NCBI GenBank assembly: GCA_020740775.1 | Contig: JAHEWK010000013.1 | Span: 1,488,001 to 1,552,000 of the forward strand | Direction: 5' to 3' | DNA: 64,000 nt | Source: Ilyonectria destructans | Taxonomy: Eukaryota; Ascomycota; Sordariomycetes; Hypocreales; Nectriaceae | Shown here: positions 43,840-54,565 of the stretch, piece by piece | Numbering within the stretch: the stretch's first letter is position 1 | Layout: each line of letters starts with the position of its first letter | Program-made: the position numbers and the translations under genes | Notes under the pieces: model-generated | Seen by the model: only the letters and a program-made list of their open reading frames with translations | Told to the model about the DNA's origin: nothing | Database searches by the model: none

Positions 43840-46800
43840 ATGTCCACCTCAACCGATTACGGCAAGAGGCTCATTCCTCAAATCCTGGACGGCCTGGCTT
43901 CTTCCGAGCCGAACCGTATCATATACTCGGTAGCGACGTCTTCGGACATTTCTCAGGGATTTCGGGAGGTATCTGCTCGTGCCTTTGCGAAGGCGGTCGA
44001 CAAAACTGCTTGGCTGCTCCATAACCAGATTGGACAAAGCCCGACAATACAGACGGTTGGCTATATCGGACCTCGTAAGTTGGAAACTAAAATGAGCCCC
44101 ATGATATACCCATGTCTTCTTGAACTCTCAATTGACATACTCAGATGATCTTCGGCACATTCTGTTGACGTACGCCTGTGTCAAGGCTGGTTGCACGGTA
44201 CGTTGTAGTCTCTCATACCACAAGCAGGACGCACAGTTCTCTTGCTAATTCTGCTCATTCTTTCCGCACAGGCCTTGTTTCTTTCTCCCAAAAACAGTAT
44301 TGAAGGGGCGCTAGCGGTCCTTGAGGCAGCAAAATGCAAGACTTGGGTCAAGCCTAGCGGGAAGACTTATCCCCTGGTGGAAGATTTCCTACAACAACGC
44401 GCCATGAAAGTCCTTGATCTCCCTGGACTTGACGAACTTCTCGATGCTGAATCAGCTGAGCCGTATCCGTATGATAAGGCGTTTGATGAAGCTACACAGG
44501 ACCCATTCTGCCTCCTACATACTTCTGGTTCGACAGGATTACCCAAGCCGATAGCATGGTCCAACGGTCTCATTGGCACAATGGATGCCGTGCGCCTGCT
44601 TCCGCCAACCGAAGGCGATGGCGGCATGGTCCCTTGGACGTCAGATTGGAATGAAGGTGATAGGATATACTCATCGTTCCCTATGAGTCATGTATGTGTC
44701 TTCCCTGACTGTCTTGAAGAGTGCCTAACGTGTTGAGCTTATAGGGAGCTGGTATTATTATGAATATCCTCTTGCCTTCCCTCTTCGGGTTGCACTGCAT
44801 TATGGGGCCTGCAGGCGTAATACCTAACATGAATCTCATTGAGTCTCTTGCAGAGGATGCGAGAATTGATATCTGGAGTATGATTCCGTCGCTAGTTGAT
44901 GAGCTCGGCGAGACCCCCGATGTCTTGGCCAAGTTTAGGCCGTCGAAGTTCATTTGTGCATCAGGTGGTAAGCACATTCCTCCATCATAGGCCGCTAAAC
45001 TCTCTATTCTTCGCGATCAAAACTAACGTATTATTCAGGTCCTGTCAGTCCGATTAGTGCTTCTAAAGTGAACGACACAATTCGGGTCCTCAATTTGACA
45101 GGCACAACAGAGGGTCTATTCATTGGTAATCTTTGGGTAGATAGGGAAGATTGGCTCTACTTTGCCTTCCATCCCTTCTCTGGCTTTGAATTCAAGGAGG
45201 TTGAGCCTGGTATGTTTGAGCACTGGGTAAATCGCAACGAGCATGCGCCACTGTTCCAAGGCATCTTCCACACGTTTCCGGATCAAAAGACTATCAACCT
45301 CAAGGACCTCTACGTTCGGCATCCTACCAAGCCAGATCTTTGGGCTTACAAGGGAAGAAACGATGACATCATTGTCCTATCCAATGGCTATAAGATATCA
45401 CCCTTGGACACGGAGGCCTTGATTACAGCCCACCCTGCGATTGAGGGCTGCCTTATGGTAAGTAACCCCAAAGCGCACCCAGCCTTGTTCTATAGATGAG
45501 AGCCATATAGCTGACCGGAATGCCTACAGATCGGATCAGGAAAGCCCCAGGCCGGCCTGCTTATTGAGTTGAAAGATCCATCATCCGGCAACGACGAGTT
45601 GTTTAACAGCATCTGGTCCACGGTAGAGAGAGCCAACGCGGCGTCTCTGCACAAGAACCAACTACAGAGAGACTACATCGCCTTTGCAGAGCCGGACAAG
45701 CCCTTCGTTCGCACCGACAAGAGAACCGTTAAGCGACGCGCCACCATGGCACTGTACGCTGATTATATCGACCGCTTTTTCAGCTCTCGGTTAGAGGATG
45801 AGGATGCGCAGTTTCTGACGATTGACACGACCTCGATTGAGTCCATTACCCGCGCCATTCGCCACATTTTCGGTTCCGTGTTGCCGGAGCTCAAAAACGT
45901 CTCACCGGATGAGGATCTGTTTAGTCTCGGACTTGACTCGCTCCTCGTGTTTCGCGTCGTCAAATCCATCCGTGCTGCTACTGGTCTGCGCGATCGGCTC
46001 TCTCCTCGACATCTCTACGCAAGTCCAACCCTTGCCAAATTCGCCGCCACTATTGTACGGCTGGTAGCTGAGGCGAAAAAGGCAGAAACCAACGATTCGT
46101 CGGATGAGCCCGCTGATCCGGTTGTCGCCAAGATGAGGAAAATGATGGACTCGCATAAGTCGCGACTCTCGGCCAAGGTCAACCCATGTGATCTGATGAA
46201 CCCCAACATCTACGTGGGAATGAAGTTTTATTTTCCCCTGCGTGAAGGAGCCCGCTTCGAACAAGTATTTACGAGATTACAAGATGGCCTCCGCCGCGCG
46301 ATTCAGCTGATTCCAGAGCTCGAGGGCAAGGTAATGCGTTGCTCTGAGCACGAAATGGGATACAAGAAAGGTGACCTCCGCATCACCCTTCCCCTCCTTC
46401 CATCGACGGCCACCTACGACAGCAATTCTACGGACTCCTCTACGGGTCCGAGACAACTGCGCTTTAAGGATCTATCCGACAGCCTCCCATCATTCGAGGA
46501 GCTGCAGGCTGCCGGATTCGTATCTTCAGCGTTCAAAGACGAGGTTGTCCTTGAATGTCCGTGGTTTCCGCCGCTGCCCGCCGACGTCCTGATCGCACAA
46601 GCCAACTTTGTCAAGGGCGGATGTATCCTCGCCATCAACGTTCACCATGCCGGATTCGATGGTGTTGGTGTCATCACTGCTTTGAGAGTATGGGCTGAGA
46701 GCTGCAGATATGTCCAAGGCGATACTTCAGCGATGTGCAAGTGGTTAGACCCCGAGAGCCTGAACCGCGAGTTGCTGCACGTTCTATATGAGCTAGAAGG

Positions 46801-47713
46801 ATATGCTAAGCCAGCTCACGAAGTAGATCCCAACGTCTGGGGATTCCTGGGATTTCCAAACCCAGCCGAGCTTCAGAATGGAAACGGAGCTGTCAAGGCG
46901 AAGACTCCTCCAAGGGAATCAACTCTCCCTGCACCACCTCCTTTTCCTCGGAAGTTTGCCTGGCCACCCCTTCCTCCCGTGGATGGCAGACCCATGAGGT
47001 CTACCACGTTCCTCATTCCGCCCGAGAATGTAGAGAAGCTGAAACAGGAGGTGTTTGCTGACCCGGAAGCCAAGGGGGTAGTAACATCTATCAGCGACAT
47101 TGTCCAAGCCTTCTTCTGGCGCGCGGCGATGAAGGCCCGATATCGCGTGGCAAAGCTCCAGGGAGAAACCTTCGGACCTGACGATATCTCCATTGTGGAG
47201 ATGCCCATCGACGCCCGCCCGTACTTCTCTTCGCTACTCCCGTCGTCGTACATGGGCAGCTGCCTTGTAACAAATCGACCCTACATGCCCGTAGAGGAGC
47301 TCTGTGGACCGGAGACGAGTCTCGGGAAAATCGCACATCTTTTCCGCGAGGCTGCCACAAAAATCACCCCATCTCTGGTGCACGATGCCTTCACGCTCCT
47401 CCAGTCTGTACCCGACTACAGCATGCTCACCAACGCCTGCATGGGCCTCGCAGGAATGCATTCTATGATGAACAACATGATACTCTTCCAGACGAGTGAA
47501 ATCTCGTTTGGTGGTGAGTTCTTCGCTAATGAAGGCGTTCCCGACACGATGCGAGTGCAGATGGATCGGTTTAATACAGCGTTTCGGCTATTGATTATCC
47601 ACCCAATGCGCGCAGATGGTGGTGTTGAGCTGCTACTGGGTACACTCCCTGAAGAGTTTGACATGTTGACAACGGATGAAGAATTCACCAAGTACGCTAG
47701 GTTTATGGGATAG
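43840..47713 (+). CDS. NRPS-like enzyme: adenylation, thiolation, C-terminal acyltransferase (A-T-Tr)
   Basis: Exons 43840-44074, 44145-44197, 44272-44691, 44745-44967, 45039-45457, 45530-47713; 1177 residues. All five introns (70, 74, 53, 71, 72 nt) keep frame and have GTA[A/C/T]G donors. The adenylation domain covers about residues 1-540: LLHTSGSTGLPKP (A3, ~177-189), FPMSHGAGI (A4), LNLTGTTEG (A5), LKDLYVRHPTKPDLWAYKGR (A7/A8, with a divergent A7), VRTDKRTVKRRAT (A10 lysine). The carrier domain has LFSLGLDSLLVFR with the phosphopantetheine serine near residue 587. From ~650 a BAHD-type transferase has HHAGFDG (H823-x3-D827). The usual DFGWG is not evident. Family knowledge: A. fumigatus CrmA has the same A-T-transferase order after an N-terminal isocyanide synthase. 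Here that domain is missing and a separate synthase gene follows downstream. Proposed role: load an isonitrile acid on the carrier and pass it to an alcohol acceptor. Confidence 0.9.
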
Positions 47714-48268
47714 CCCTAAGGCTAATGATACGTCCCTGGGTTAGTTAGTACGATTAAAAAACTTGCCAATGCTCTATATACTTCGTAATTGATGAGTGAT
47801 AAACGTTTGCTCTCCAGGAACTCATCAAAGACTGTGAGTCTAAGCAAAACTGGAACGCGCAGGTCGAGCCGCAGAGGCCTACTACGGCTATGGCTCTTCT
47901 GGCTCTACCTGTCAAAATACAACATATAGACATCATAACACCACAAGAGGAACAACCTACTACTGAAATTGACTCACTAGTTGCTGATTCAAAGTTTAGA
48001 GGAACTGATAGAAGGCCGAGAATCAAATTTTGCCACTGGGTGTACGGAGTGGAAATCTGTTTAAGCACTCATCTCACCAAAGTTGAAATCACAGAAACAC
48101 CCTCCTAGGATGAGTAACCTTAATGGTATGCTTACGCTGCCACGTCTTTCATCCAACGGCCACGCAGTGGCAGGACGCGCAAGCCCATGCACTAAGCCCC
48201 GGTCTGTCTCGACTGACCGTCTTCAGTCACGCCTGAAGAACGTCTTGGCGGTCCAACCGATCATTCAG

Positions 48269-48276
48269 TGAGCAAG
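48269..48276 (-). promoter_or_regulatory. Mac1-like copper-response element candidate (CTTGCTCA)
   Basis: It reads CTTGCTCA on the minus strand, identical to the site at 43234. It lies about 1.0 kb upstream of the isocyanide synthase start. Confidence 0.3.
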
Positions 48277-49010
48277 TTAGCGCAATATGATAACAGCCAT
48301 CACACCGTTGTTTCTTTCATCGCCCCATGCTTATACACTTAGTAATATGAGAAGGTTCACGGTCATTACTATTGGCCAGTTATCCGGCACAGTTCCCAAA
48401 TGGTTGTTGTACCTATACGGCCTTCCCGATCTACGAACCCTGTGCTGTCTCTTCCCCAGGCCCACAAGGCAGGCACAGTCAGCACAAACGAGGATGATAA
48501 GGACGGAATCATCTCCGGGGGCTTACTTCCTGGCTGGGGTAAACCAAACCCCAGTCCTCTCCCCTACGCAGGGTTCGTTTATTGAAACCTGCGCAAACTG
48601 CCGCCACTGGCGCTTGGTCTCGCCCCGGGCTGGCCCGAGAGTCTGCATAACCGTGGAGCGCTTAGCGTGATCAAGAATCAGAGGCTTATAACTAGACCTA
48701 ATAAGGAACCTACTTCGCACCATTTTCTGAGATATCCACGCACATCGCCGTGTTCTTCATTCCTTCAGCTACGCGATATTCAACTAGAATCATTCAGACT
48801 TAGCTTCATATGGGCTGACGAGGGTATCGACGAACCATGAATTTCCCTCAAATCTCGTGGCCTGATGCTGATAAATTTGCGCAAGGGATTGAGGTGGCGG
48901 AGCGCAGCGTCCATGCAAGGTGTAAGCAGCCTCGACAGATGTCACGGGGCTTGGTGTTGTAGTCGCATTTTTCATTGACGTTACAGGAAGTGTGAGAAAG
49001 GTAAGAAAAA

Positions 49011-49018
49011 TTTGCTCA
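49011..49018 (+). promoter_or_regulatory. Perfect yeast-type Mac1 copper-response element (TTTGCTCA)
   Basis: TTTGCTCA matches the yeast CuRE TTTGC[T/G]CA exactly and lies 268 bp upstream of the isocyanide synthase ATG, a usual distance for a fungal activator site. Confidence 0.45.
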
Positions 49019-49278
49019 GCCAAGGCCGTTGATGCGCAGGGCATCCGTGGATGGATTGAGTGCCCGAACCCCGGCCAGTATTGACTCTTGGATATCCCTC
49101 CTTCCTGCTTTCCTCTCCTTTCACTCATTCTTGAGATCTCTTCGATCTGTTCATCTCCTGGTTCATGTTGCCCATCATGCAAGTCCTCCCCCAAGTTATT
49201 CATCAACCCTTTTCCCAAGTTGCCACTATCAGACTGGCTCCGAGCTATGAAAACTCCACACTTGTCTCCCGTGGGCCG

Positions 49279-50467
49279 ATGGACGCGACGATGGAGGTGA
49301 CAGAGACTTCCTCCAAGATCTTGGCCATAATCTTTGAGTACGCCCTCAATAAGTTCGATGACACCGTTGAGCGGCTCGCTGCAGGCATGCCCAAGTTCCT
49401 ATCAGTCATTGACCAATTCGTCGTGTCAGGGAAGCAGGTTGATATGTGCCTTCCAGCGTTCCCATTCAAGTCAGCAAATAAGGTGTACAAAGTTTTTGGT
49501 ATTCTGCCAGATAAGGCCGAGGAATTGGCCTTGGACCGGTTAAATACTATGTGTGTGCGTATAGCAGAGGTGTATGCGCCAGGAGCTAAACTCACTATTA
49601 TCTCTGACGGCCTTGTTTATAATGGTTTGCAGAGCTATCCCTCTTACTGTGAATCATTGCTAATAGGTGTTTGCATTTCATAGACTTATTAAGCATACCT
49701 GATCGCGATACCTGGGCGTACGGGGAGGCTTTGCGCGCAATGGCCGTTGAGAATGGGTTTGTCCATATTGAATTCTCCAGACTTAAAGATCTTATCAAGT
49801 TCCCGCTGCCGGAGCGACTTGGAGAGATTACCTATGTCGCCAATGCTACCAACTTCCGTCGGTTTCTCCTCAATAAATATGGCAAGGAAGACCTCGATAT
49901 CGATCACGAAATAGCCACCGAGCCCGACACGCTAATGACCTACCGTGGATATCGAAGATTCCTCGAGTCAGACCTGCAATATATCTTCCCCACTGGCAAG
50001 AATAGAACAGGCAATGGTTACAAAAGAGATGTAAAGTATCTCGCCAAGGAGATGCTAATCCGAGGATACGTAAGTTTAATACGCCACTGCATTGTGTGGA
50101 ACTGCACTTTCAAGTATGCGCTAGCTAAATATCACCTAAACAGGCTTTCGCCAGAGCAGCTAAAGACGCTTTTCCGAGCCATCTACGACTCTCCATCCAT
50201 CAATCTACGGGCGAACAAAAGGTATCCATGAGTTTGCTCAACACTAAGACTGGATTCACGACTCCGTGGCATTGTAGCGTCGCTCTAATGGCGGATGGCG
50301 AGTGGCTAAGTGCGCCTATGGGTGAGTTCAAGAAGGATCCCAGACTAGAAATCGTCTATATGGATGGTCGGCCTAGTTATTTCAAGGAAAAGATGACTGA
50401 GTGCCATAAACCCATAAATGGCGAGCAACTGAAAGGAGTTTTCTCTTGGTTATACTCTTGGTCATAA
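49279..50467 (+). CDS. Stand-alone isocyanide synthase (DIT1/PvcA family)
   Basis: Exons 49279-49624, 49684-50069, 50144-50467; 351 residues. Introns of 59 and 74 nt restore the family's sequence across each junction (VYN|DLLSIPDRDTW and RGY|AFARAAKDAF). PAFPFKSAN (about residues 59-67) followed by VFGILPDKAEELALDRL, then LTIISDGLVYND, WAYGEALRAMA and NATNFRRFL run in the order of the Pfam DIT1_PvcA domain, which fills the whole protein. Family knowledge: converts an amino acid's amine to an isocyanide using ribulose-5-phosphate carbon (PvcA, IsnA, fungal ICS); yeast Dit1 is a relative. No fused dioxygenase, adenylation or thiolation domain is present, unlike CrmA-type or ICS-dioxygenase fusions. 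The start at 49279 (MDATMEVTE) was chosen as the first Met near the family N-terminus; 49291 is an alternative. Confidence 0.92.
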
Positions 50468-50937
50468 TAGATAATTGGCTTGTGCCTTAGGGGATTGTAG
50501 TGTATTGAGGCAGATGACATGGATTGAAGTGGTGAGACTTGGGGGATAAAAGGGAAGGCATATTTAGAGCTTAGTAATTATCGACTTCTCATTCAATTCG
50601 GTATTTTCCGTCTTTCTATTTGTTCCATTTGATGTGAAATTATTTACCTTTATGACAATCAAGATCCTTTCCATCTTTATTTGTGATTTCAGGGTCACAA
50701 CTATTTGGCCTTTTATATTGCTATTCAATACCACCTTCCTGTTGAGTTTATGTGGCATGCATGTAACAATGGTGAGCAAGTTTGCTCTGATATTGCGGTA
50801 TTATTCGTATTCTTGAGGGGCACATTATGTTATGGATCCTGCTTCTCCATTTAACGCCAGCACAATAAACACAAATTCCACGTCTTTCTTCCTTTACTCC
50901 AATATCTGTCGGTATCCTCACTGCCTCACTTAGCAAG
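50468..50937. promoter_or_regulatory. Intergenic, acyltransferase promoter
   Basis: 470 nt between the synthase stop and the acyltransferase ATG, AT-rich in the middle. It contains the inverted TTGCTC pair at 50773-50788. Confidence 0.55.
50773..50788 (+). promoter_or_regulatory. Inverted pair of copper-element half sites (TGAGCAAGTTTGCTCT)
   Basis: TGAGCAAG (minus-strand CTTGCTCA, the same octamer as at 43234 and 48269) abuts TTTGCTCT, giving a near-perfect palindrome 150-165 bp upstream of the acyltransferase ATG at 50938. Confidence 0.45.
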
Positions 50938-52493
50938 ATGCAAGCCTTGACTCGTTTGTATGGCTCACTATTCAACGTGACGCATTACCCGACAGTAGAA
51001 GCCGACGAGGTTTATCCACTGCATTTCCTTGACAATCTATCCACAGGACGCGTCATCGTTTTAAGCGAGACCTTGCGGTTCGATCAGGTGCTGGATGCCA
51101 ACAAGCTACATGATGGCCTCGCAAAGTTAATTCAACAAGGCCACTGGAGAAAGCTTGGCGGCCGACTTCGAATGCAGGTGAGAATCGATCTAGGTTTCTA
51201 CTGGTTTCTGGCGACTGATCACCACTCAAGCCTGATGGTTATCTCGAGATCCACGTGCCAAAAGAGTTCACTCAGGAGCGCCCAGCAATTCGATTCACCA
51301 CAGAGGTTTTTGACATCGCCATCGAAGAACACAACCTTGGAAGGCAACTGCCCAAGGCCACTGGTGGTCCTTCTCTACAACCAGGACCAACTACTTTCGA
51401 TCATTTCAGTGGTAGTTCGAACGGGCCACTTACATTGCAAGACTACCTCTGTGGCGATCACCCCATACTCGGTCTACACGTCACTTCTTTCACTGACTCA
51501 ACCCTTGTTGCTCTTGTCTGGCCACATGCAGTTGCCGGTGCCCTAGGGCTGAAAGAAATATTTTCAGCCTGGTCAAGGGCACTCCAAGATGAAAACGACG
51601 TGCCGGAGTTACTCGGAACTCACAAGGACGTCCTAGACGGTATCGGAACTGATAAAGACAACCCGTCACCATACTCTCTAGGACCGAATGAAATCAAAGG
51701 CTGGGGTTTTGCCAAGTTTGCTCTTCGACTGCTGTGGACTGTATTTTGGCGTCCAACAGTCGAGTCCCGTGCCATGTACCTACCCCGCCAATTCGTGTCA
51801 CAGCTAAGGTTAAGCTCGCTGAAAGAGCTTGAAACGGTACACGGGAAAGACAACGCTCTCTTTCTCAGCGATGGAGATGTACTGACGGCCTGGGCGGCGA
51901 GGTTTGTCGCCCAGTCTCGTGAAGGAACACGTCCAGCCTTGATATTCAACCCCCTTGATATCACGACTCGACTCAATGCACCTCTGGAGACTGGGGGAGT
52001 ATACGTGCAGAATATGGTTGGCGCCATGTATACCACGATTGATTCTGACACCTTGCGGAAGAAACCACTTGGGGAGCTGGCACATGCAGTGCGCTTGAGC
52101 ATTCAGCAACAGGCTACAGATGAGCAGATCCGTGCCCAACTGCGTATCTTCAGACAACTTGGACATAAGAAGAGTGAGCCACTATATGGAGACCCAAGTT
52201 CCCAGCTGGTGGCTTTTTCCAATTGGGCCAAGTTCGATATTTTCAATGCCATCGACTTCAGCCCTGCCTTATCTAAGACTTCGTCCCTCATTGACGCTGG
52301 ATCACTCGGGAAACCAGTGTATATGCACTGTCAATCCTTAGGAGAGAATCGATTCCAGAGAGATTGTTTTGCTATTACGGGGAAAGACTTGGGGGGTAAT
52401 TACTGGATCTCTGCATTTCTTTATCCCGAAGACTGGAAAGCGTTGGAAGACTACATGGAACAAACTTGGCAACGTTGTAGGTACACATTTTAA
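50938..52493 (+). CDS. BAHD-like acyltransferase (trichothecene 3-O-acetyltransferase type), isocyanide cluster
   Basis: Exons 50938-51177 and 51231-52493; 500 residues. The 53-nt intron joins GGRLRMQ to PDGYLEIHVPKEFT, a conserved N-terminal junction of this family. The sequence starts LFNVTHYPTVEADEVYPLHFLD and has a typical first-domain length. The catalytic region reads ALVWPHAVAGALGLKEIF: the histidine is present (near residue 179) but the Asp of HxxxD is glycine. The C-terminus (NYWISAFLYPEDWKALEDYM) is normal for the family. Family knowledge: CoA- or carrier-dependent acyl transfer to an alcohol or amine. Fungal relatives are often mislabelled LysR family regulatory protein. Same strand as the synthase, 470 nt behind it, so it is probably a tailoring enzyme. 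The lost Asp may alter activity. Confidence 0.85.
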
Positions 52494-53252
52494 ACTGTAG
52501 GAAATGGGTATACTTTTCCAGGCTGGAGTTAAGCTTGGCCGATGCTTCCTATTCCATCGCACTTTGAACCTCTTCATGTACCAAGATACTTAGTCTTAAA
52601 GACTAAGGACCTAATATTATTATGATCCACATCTGTGCCATTTCTTATTTTTTTTTTTGAAGCTGTTTAGGGTAGCGTCATATGATTTTTTCTGGCGTCT
52701 CGAGGAAACCATCTACATTCTACTTGCAAGCAGCCACTGTCACATGAGTCTCAGCAATTCATCGGCCATCACATACAACCGGACAGACCACTTAAGATGG
52801 AGCCGCAAACTCTCAAGTCTATGATTGATGTTTGAACGCATAAAAATGGACTATTATACAACCCTTCGGCTCAGATATCACCCGTCTGCCCACTCTAAGC
52901 TCTATCACAGGCAATCATGAGAAGAAACATAGTCCAAACCGCAAAAAGTCACGTTTCCAAACCATTTGGACCCTCTGGACTACCCCCGTGAGCCATACAC
53001 CGCCCGCTTCTATATGGAACAAGTGGAACAGCCAGGCTCCGGAGGCCCAGCTCTTAGGCTCTGTCAGGCCGCGCCCAAGGAACCACTCATCTAATCCCCC
53101 CCATTATATCTCAACGATTTAAGCAGGAATTTCTACTTCGCTCGCTCGAGGACAGACAGCGTCCCCTAACCCACCGCCAGCGCACTTGCAACTTTTCATA
53201 TAACCAACACATCGTGACATTGCTTGGATGATTCACAAGAGATGACGGCCCG

Positions 53253-53320
53253 AGGCCAGCTGGTTGGGCTAAATCCTAAACATGCGTTCGAGTACATAAA
53301 GACTCCTGGAGATGCAACAC
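53253..53320 (+). repeat. Promoter-like duplicated segment, copy 1
   Basis: GCTAAATCCTAAACATGC, then CGAGTACATAAAGACTCCTG, then GATGCAACACC, match the same words in the same order at 54330-54402. At its right end the match stops and the adenylation-domain fragment begins. Confidence 0.65.
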
Positions 53321-53373
53321 CGGGTAAATCGTAACGAGCATGCACCGCTGTTCCAAGGTATCTTCACACGTTT
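53318..53373 (+). pseudogene. 56-bp broken copy of the cluster's adenylation domain
   Basis: It aligns to 45221-45277 of the NRPS-like gene (HWVNRNEHAPLFQGIFHTF region) with 51 of 57 columns identical. The differences are five transitions and one deleted base, which shifts the frame. Neighbouring bases on both sides do not match the gene, so this is a small displaced fragment of it or of a lost paralogue. Confidence 0.75.
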
Positions 53374-54329
53374 GGTGGGCATGGAAGTGAAAGAACATAC
53401 AATAACATTACTTAAATAATCCTGTCGCATCTAGCAGATGGAAATGATCATGTGTGCGAGAAGCTCTTGATATTCTTCCTATCTAAAGAGGGTCTTTGGG
53501 TCAGTCTTATAGATGAAGAGACTGATGATGACCTCGGATGACCTCGGACAGCCGAGAGGCTCCGGATCCTTCGGAGTCTTTGGCTTCAGCTAGCTATAGA
53601 TAAAATCAAGGAAAAGCTAGGCCTAGGGCTTATCTGATGACGAGGCCGGTGACGAGGCAAGTGGCGATGGACGCCTGTGATGACAGAGGAAAAGCTTCAC
53701 TTCCGTCATAACCGCAGAAATCCGATATCCCGATACATGTGACAAATCCACAAATAACTGATGGTACAGTATTAAAGAGAGGATAGCCTGAGGCCAGCCA
53801 GTTATTTATTTATTTATTATACTTACTCTCTTTAACTAATACTAATTATCTAGAATATCTACTGTATCTAGGGTAGGAACTATATAGATCTAGCTAAAGT
53901 TAAGTTAACCTTTTCTATTCCTAGCCAGATAAGACCTCCCTCTGCTGAAATATCACACACCTTCGGACTAAGAGCAGCTCCTTAGCCAATTTATACCTAC
54001 TCTTACTGTAGGCCTATTCTATCTTGAGGCAGAATTGCCTCGAGCTCTCCTCTTCCTCGAGTCTCCCAGTTTAACTTCTCCGTGAATCATGCCCGGCGGC
54101 TGGGTGCCGGGCTTCCGGCCTTGACTCACGGTCACTGGGGTATATAGTCGTCGCCTGCCCCCGCCCTCGAGATCTTATGTTCCTCCCTTCCTCATCCCTG
54201 CTTTCAAGACAAGTCTCGACCCGACCTCGACCCTCAATTCGCCCTTCCTTCCTCGTTTATACCTCGATCTGGCCTCGGCCTAACCTCGACCAGATGTCGT
54301 CTGGTAGTGGTACCCTCGCAAGCGCGCCT

Positions 54330-54402
54330 GGCCGGCCAGTTAAGCTAAATCCTAAACATGCAGAATAAGCGAGTATTTAAAACTCCTGAAGATGCAACAC
54401 CT
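54330..54402 (+). repeat. Promoter-like duplicated segment, copy 2
   Basis: It contains GCTAAATCCTAAACATGC, GCGAGTATTTAAAACTCCTG (a good TATA-like TATTTAAA) and GATGCAACACC. It lies 164 bp upstream of the truncated gene at 54566, so it is plausibly that gene's promoter. Confidence 0.65.
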
Positions 54403-54565
54403 CTTCTTCTCTTCTGATTTATCTTCACTTGTGAATTTATTTTCGCCGTCTTCAACTACCACAAGAGGTAAGTTCTTTCGAATACTGTTATCGTATTCAG
54501 GCAATATTCTTACACACTCAGATATCGTGACAGATTGATACTACGGTCACAACGCTGTTGCAACA

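Larger units (their letters stand above)
47714..49278. other. Intergenic 1.56 kb inside the isocyanide cluster
   Basis: This lies between the NRPS-like gene and the isocyanide synthase. No gene is supported. It carries TTGCTCA cores at 48269-48276 (minus) and 49011-49018 (plus). The last 200 nt are C/T-rich, as expected for a leader. Confidence 0.6.
52494..54565. other. Mosaic of relics flanking the isocyanide cluster
   Basis: No intact gene. It includes an adenylation-domain fragment (53318-53373), a duplicated promoter-like segment (53253-53320 and 54330-54402), a TA-rich RIP-like stretch (53780-53910) and a CCTCGACC-rich low-complexity run (54205-54300). Confidence 0.6.

Noticed and set aside
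53117..53145. Short similarity to the 3' end of the mitochondrial phosphate carrier gene (about 20 of 24 bases)
   Set aside because: A match this short with four mismatches is expected by chance in a window of this size.
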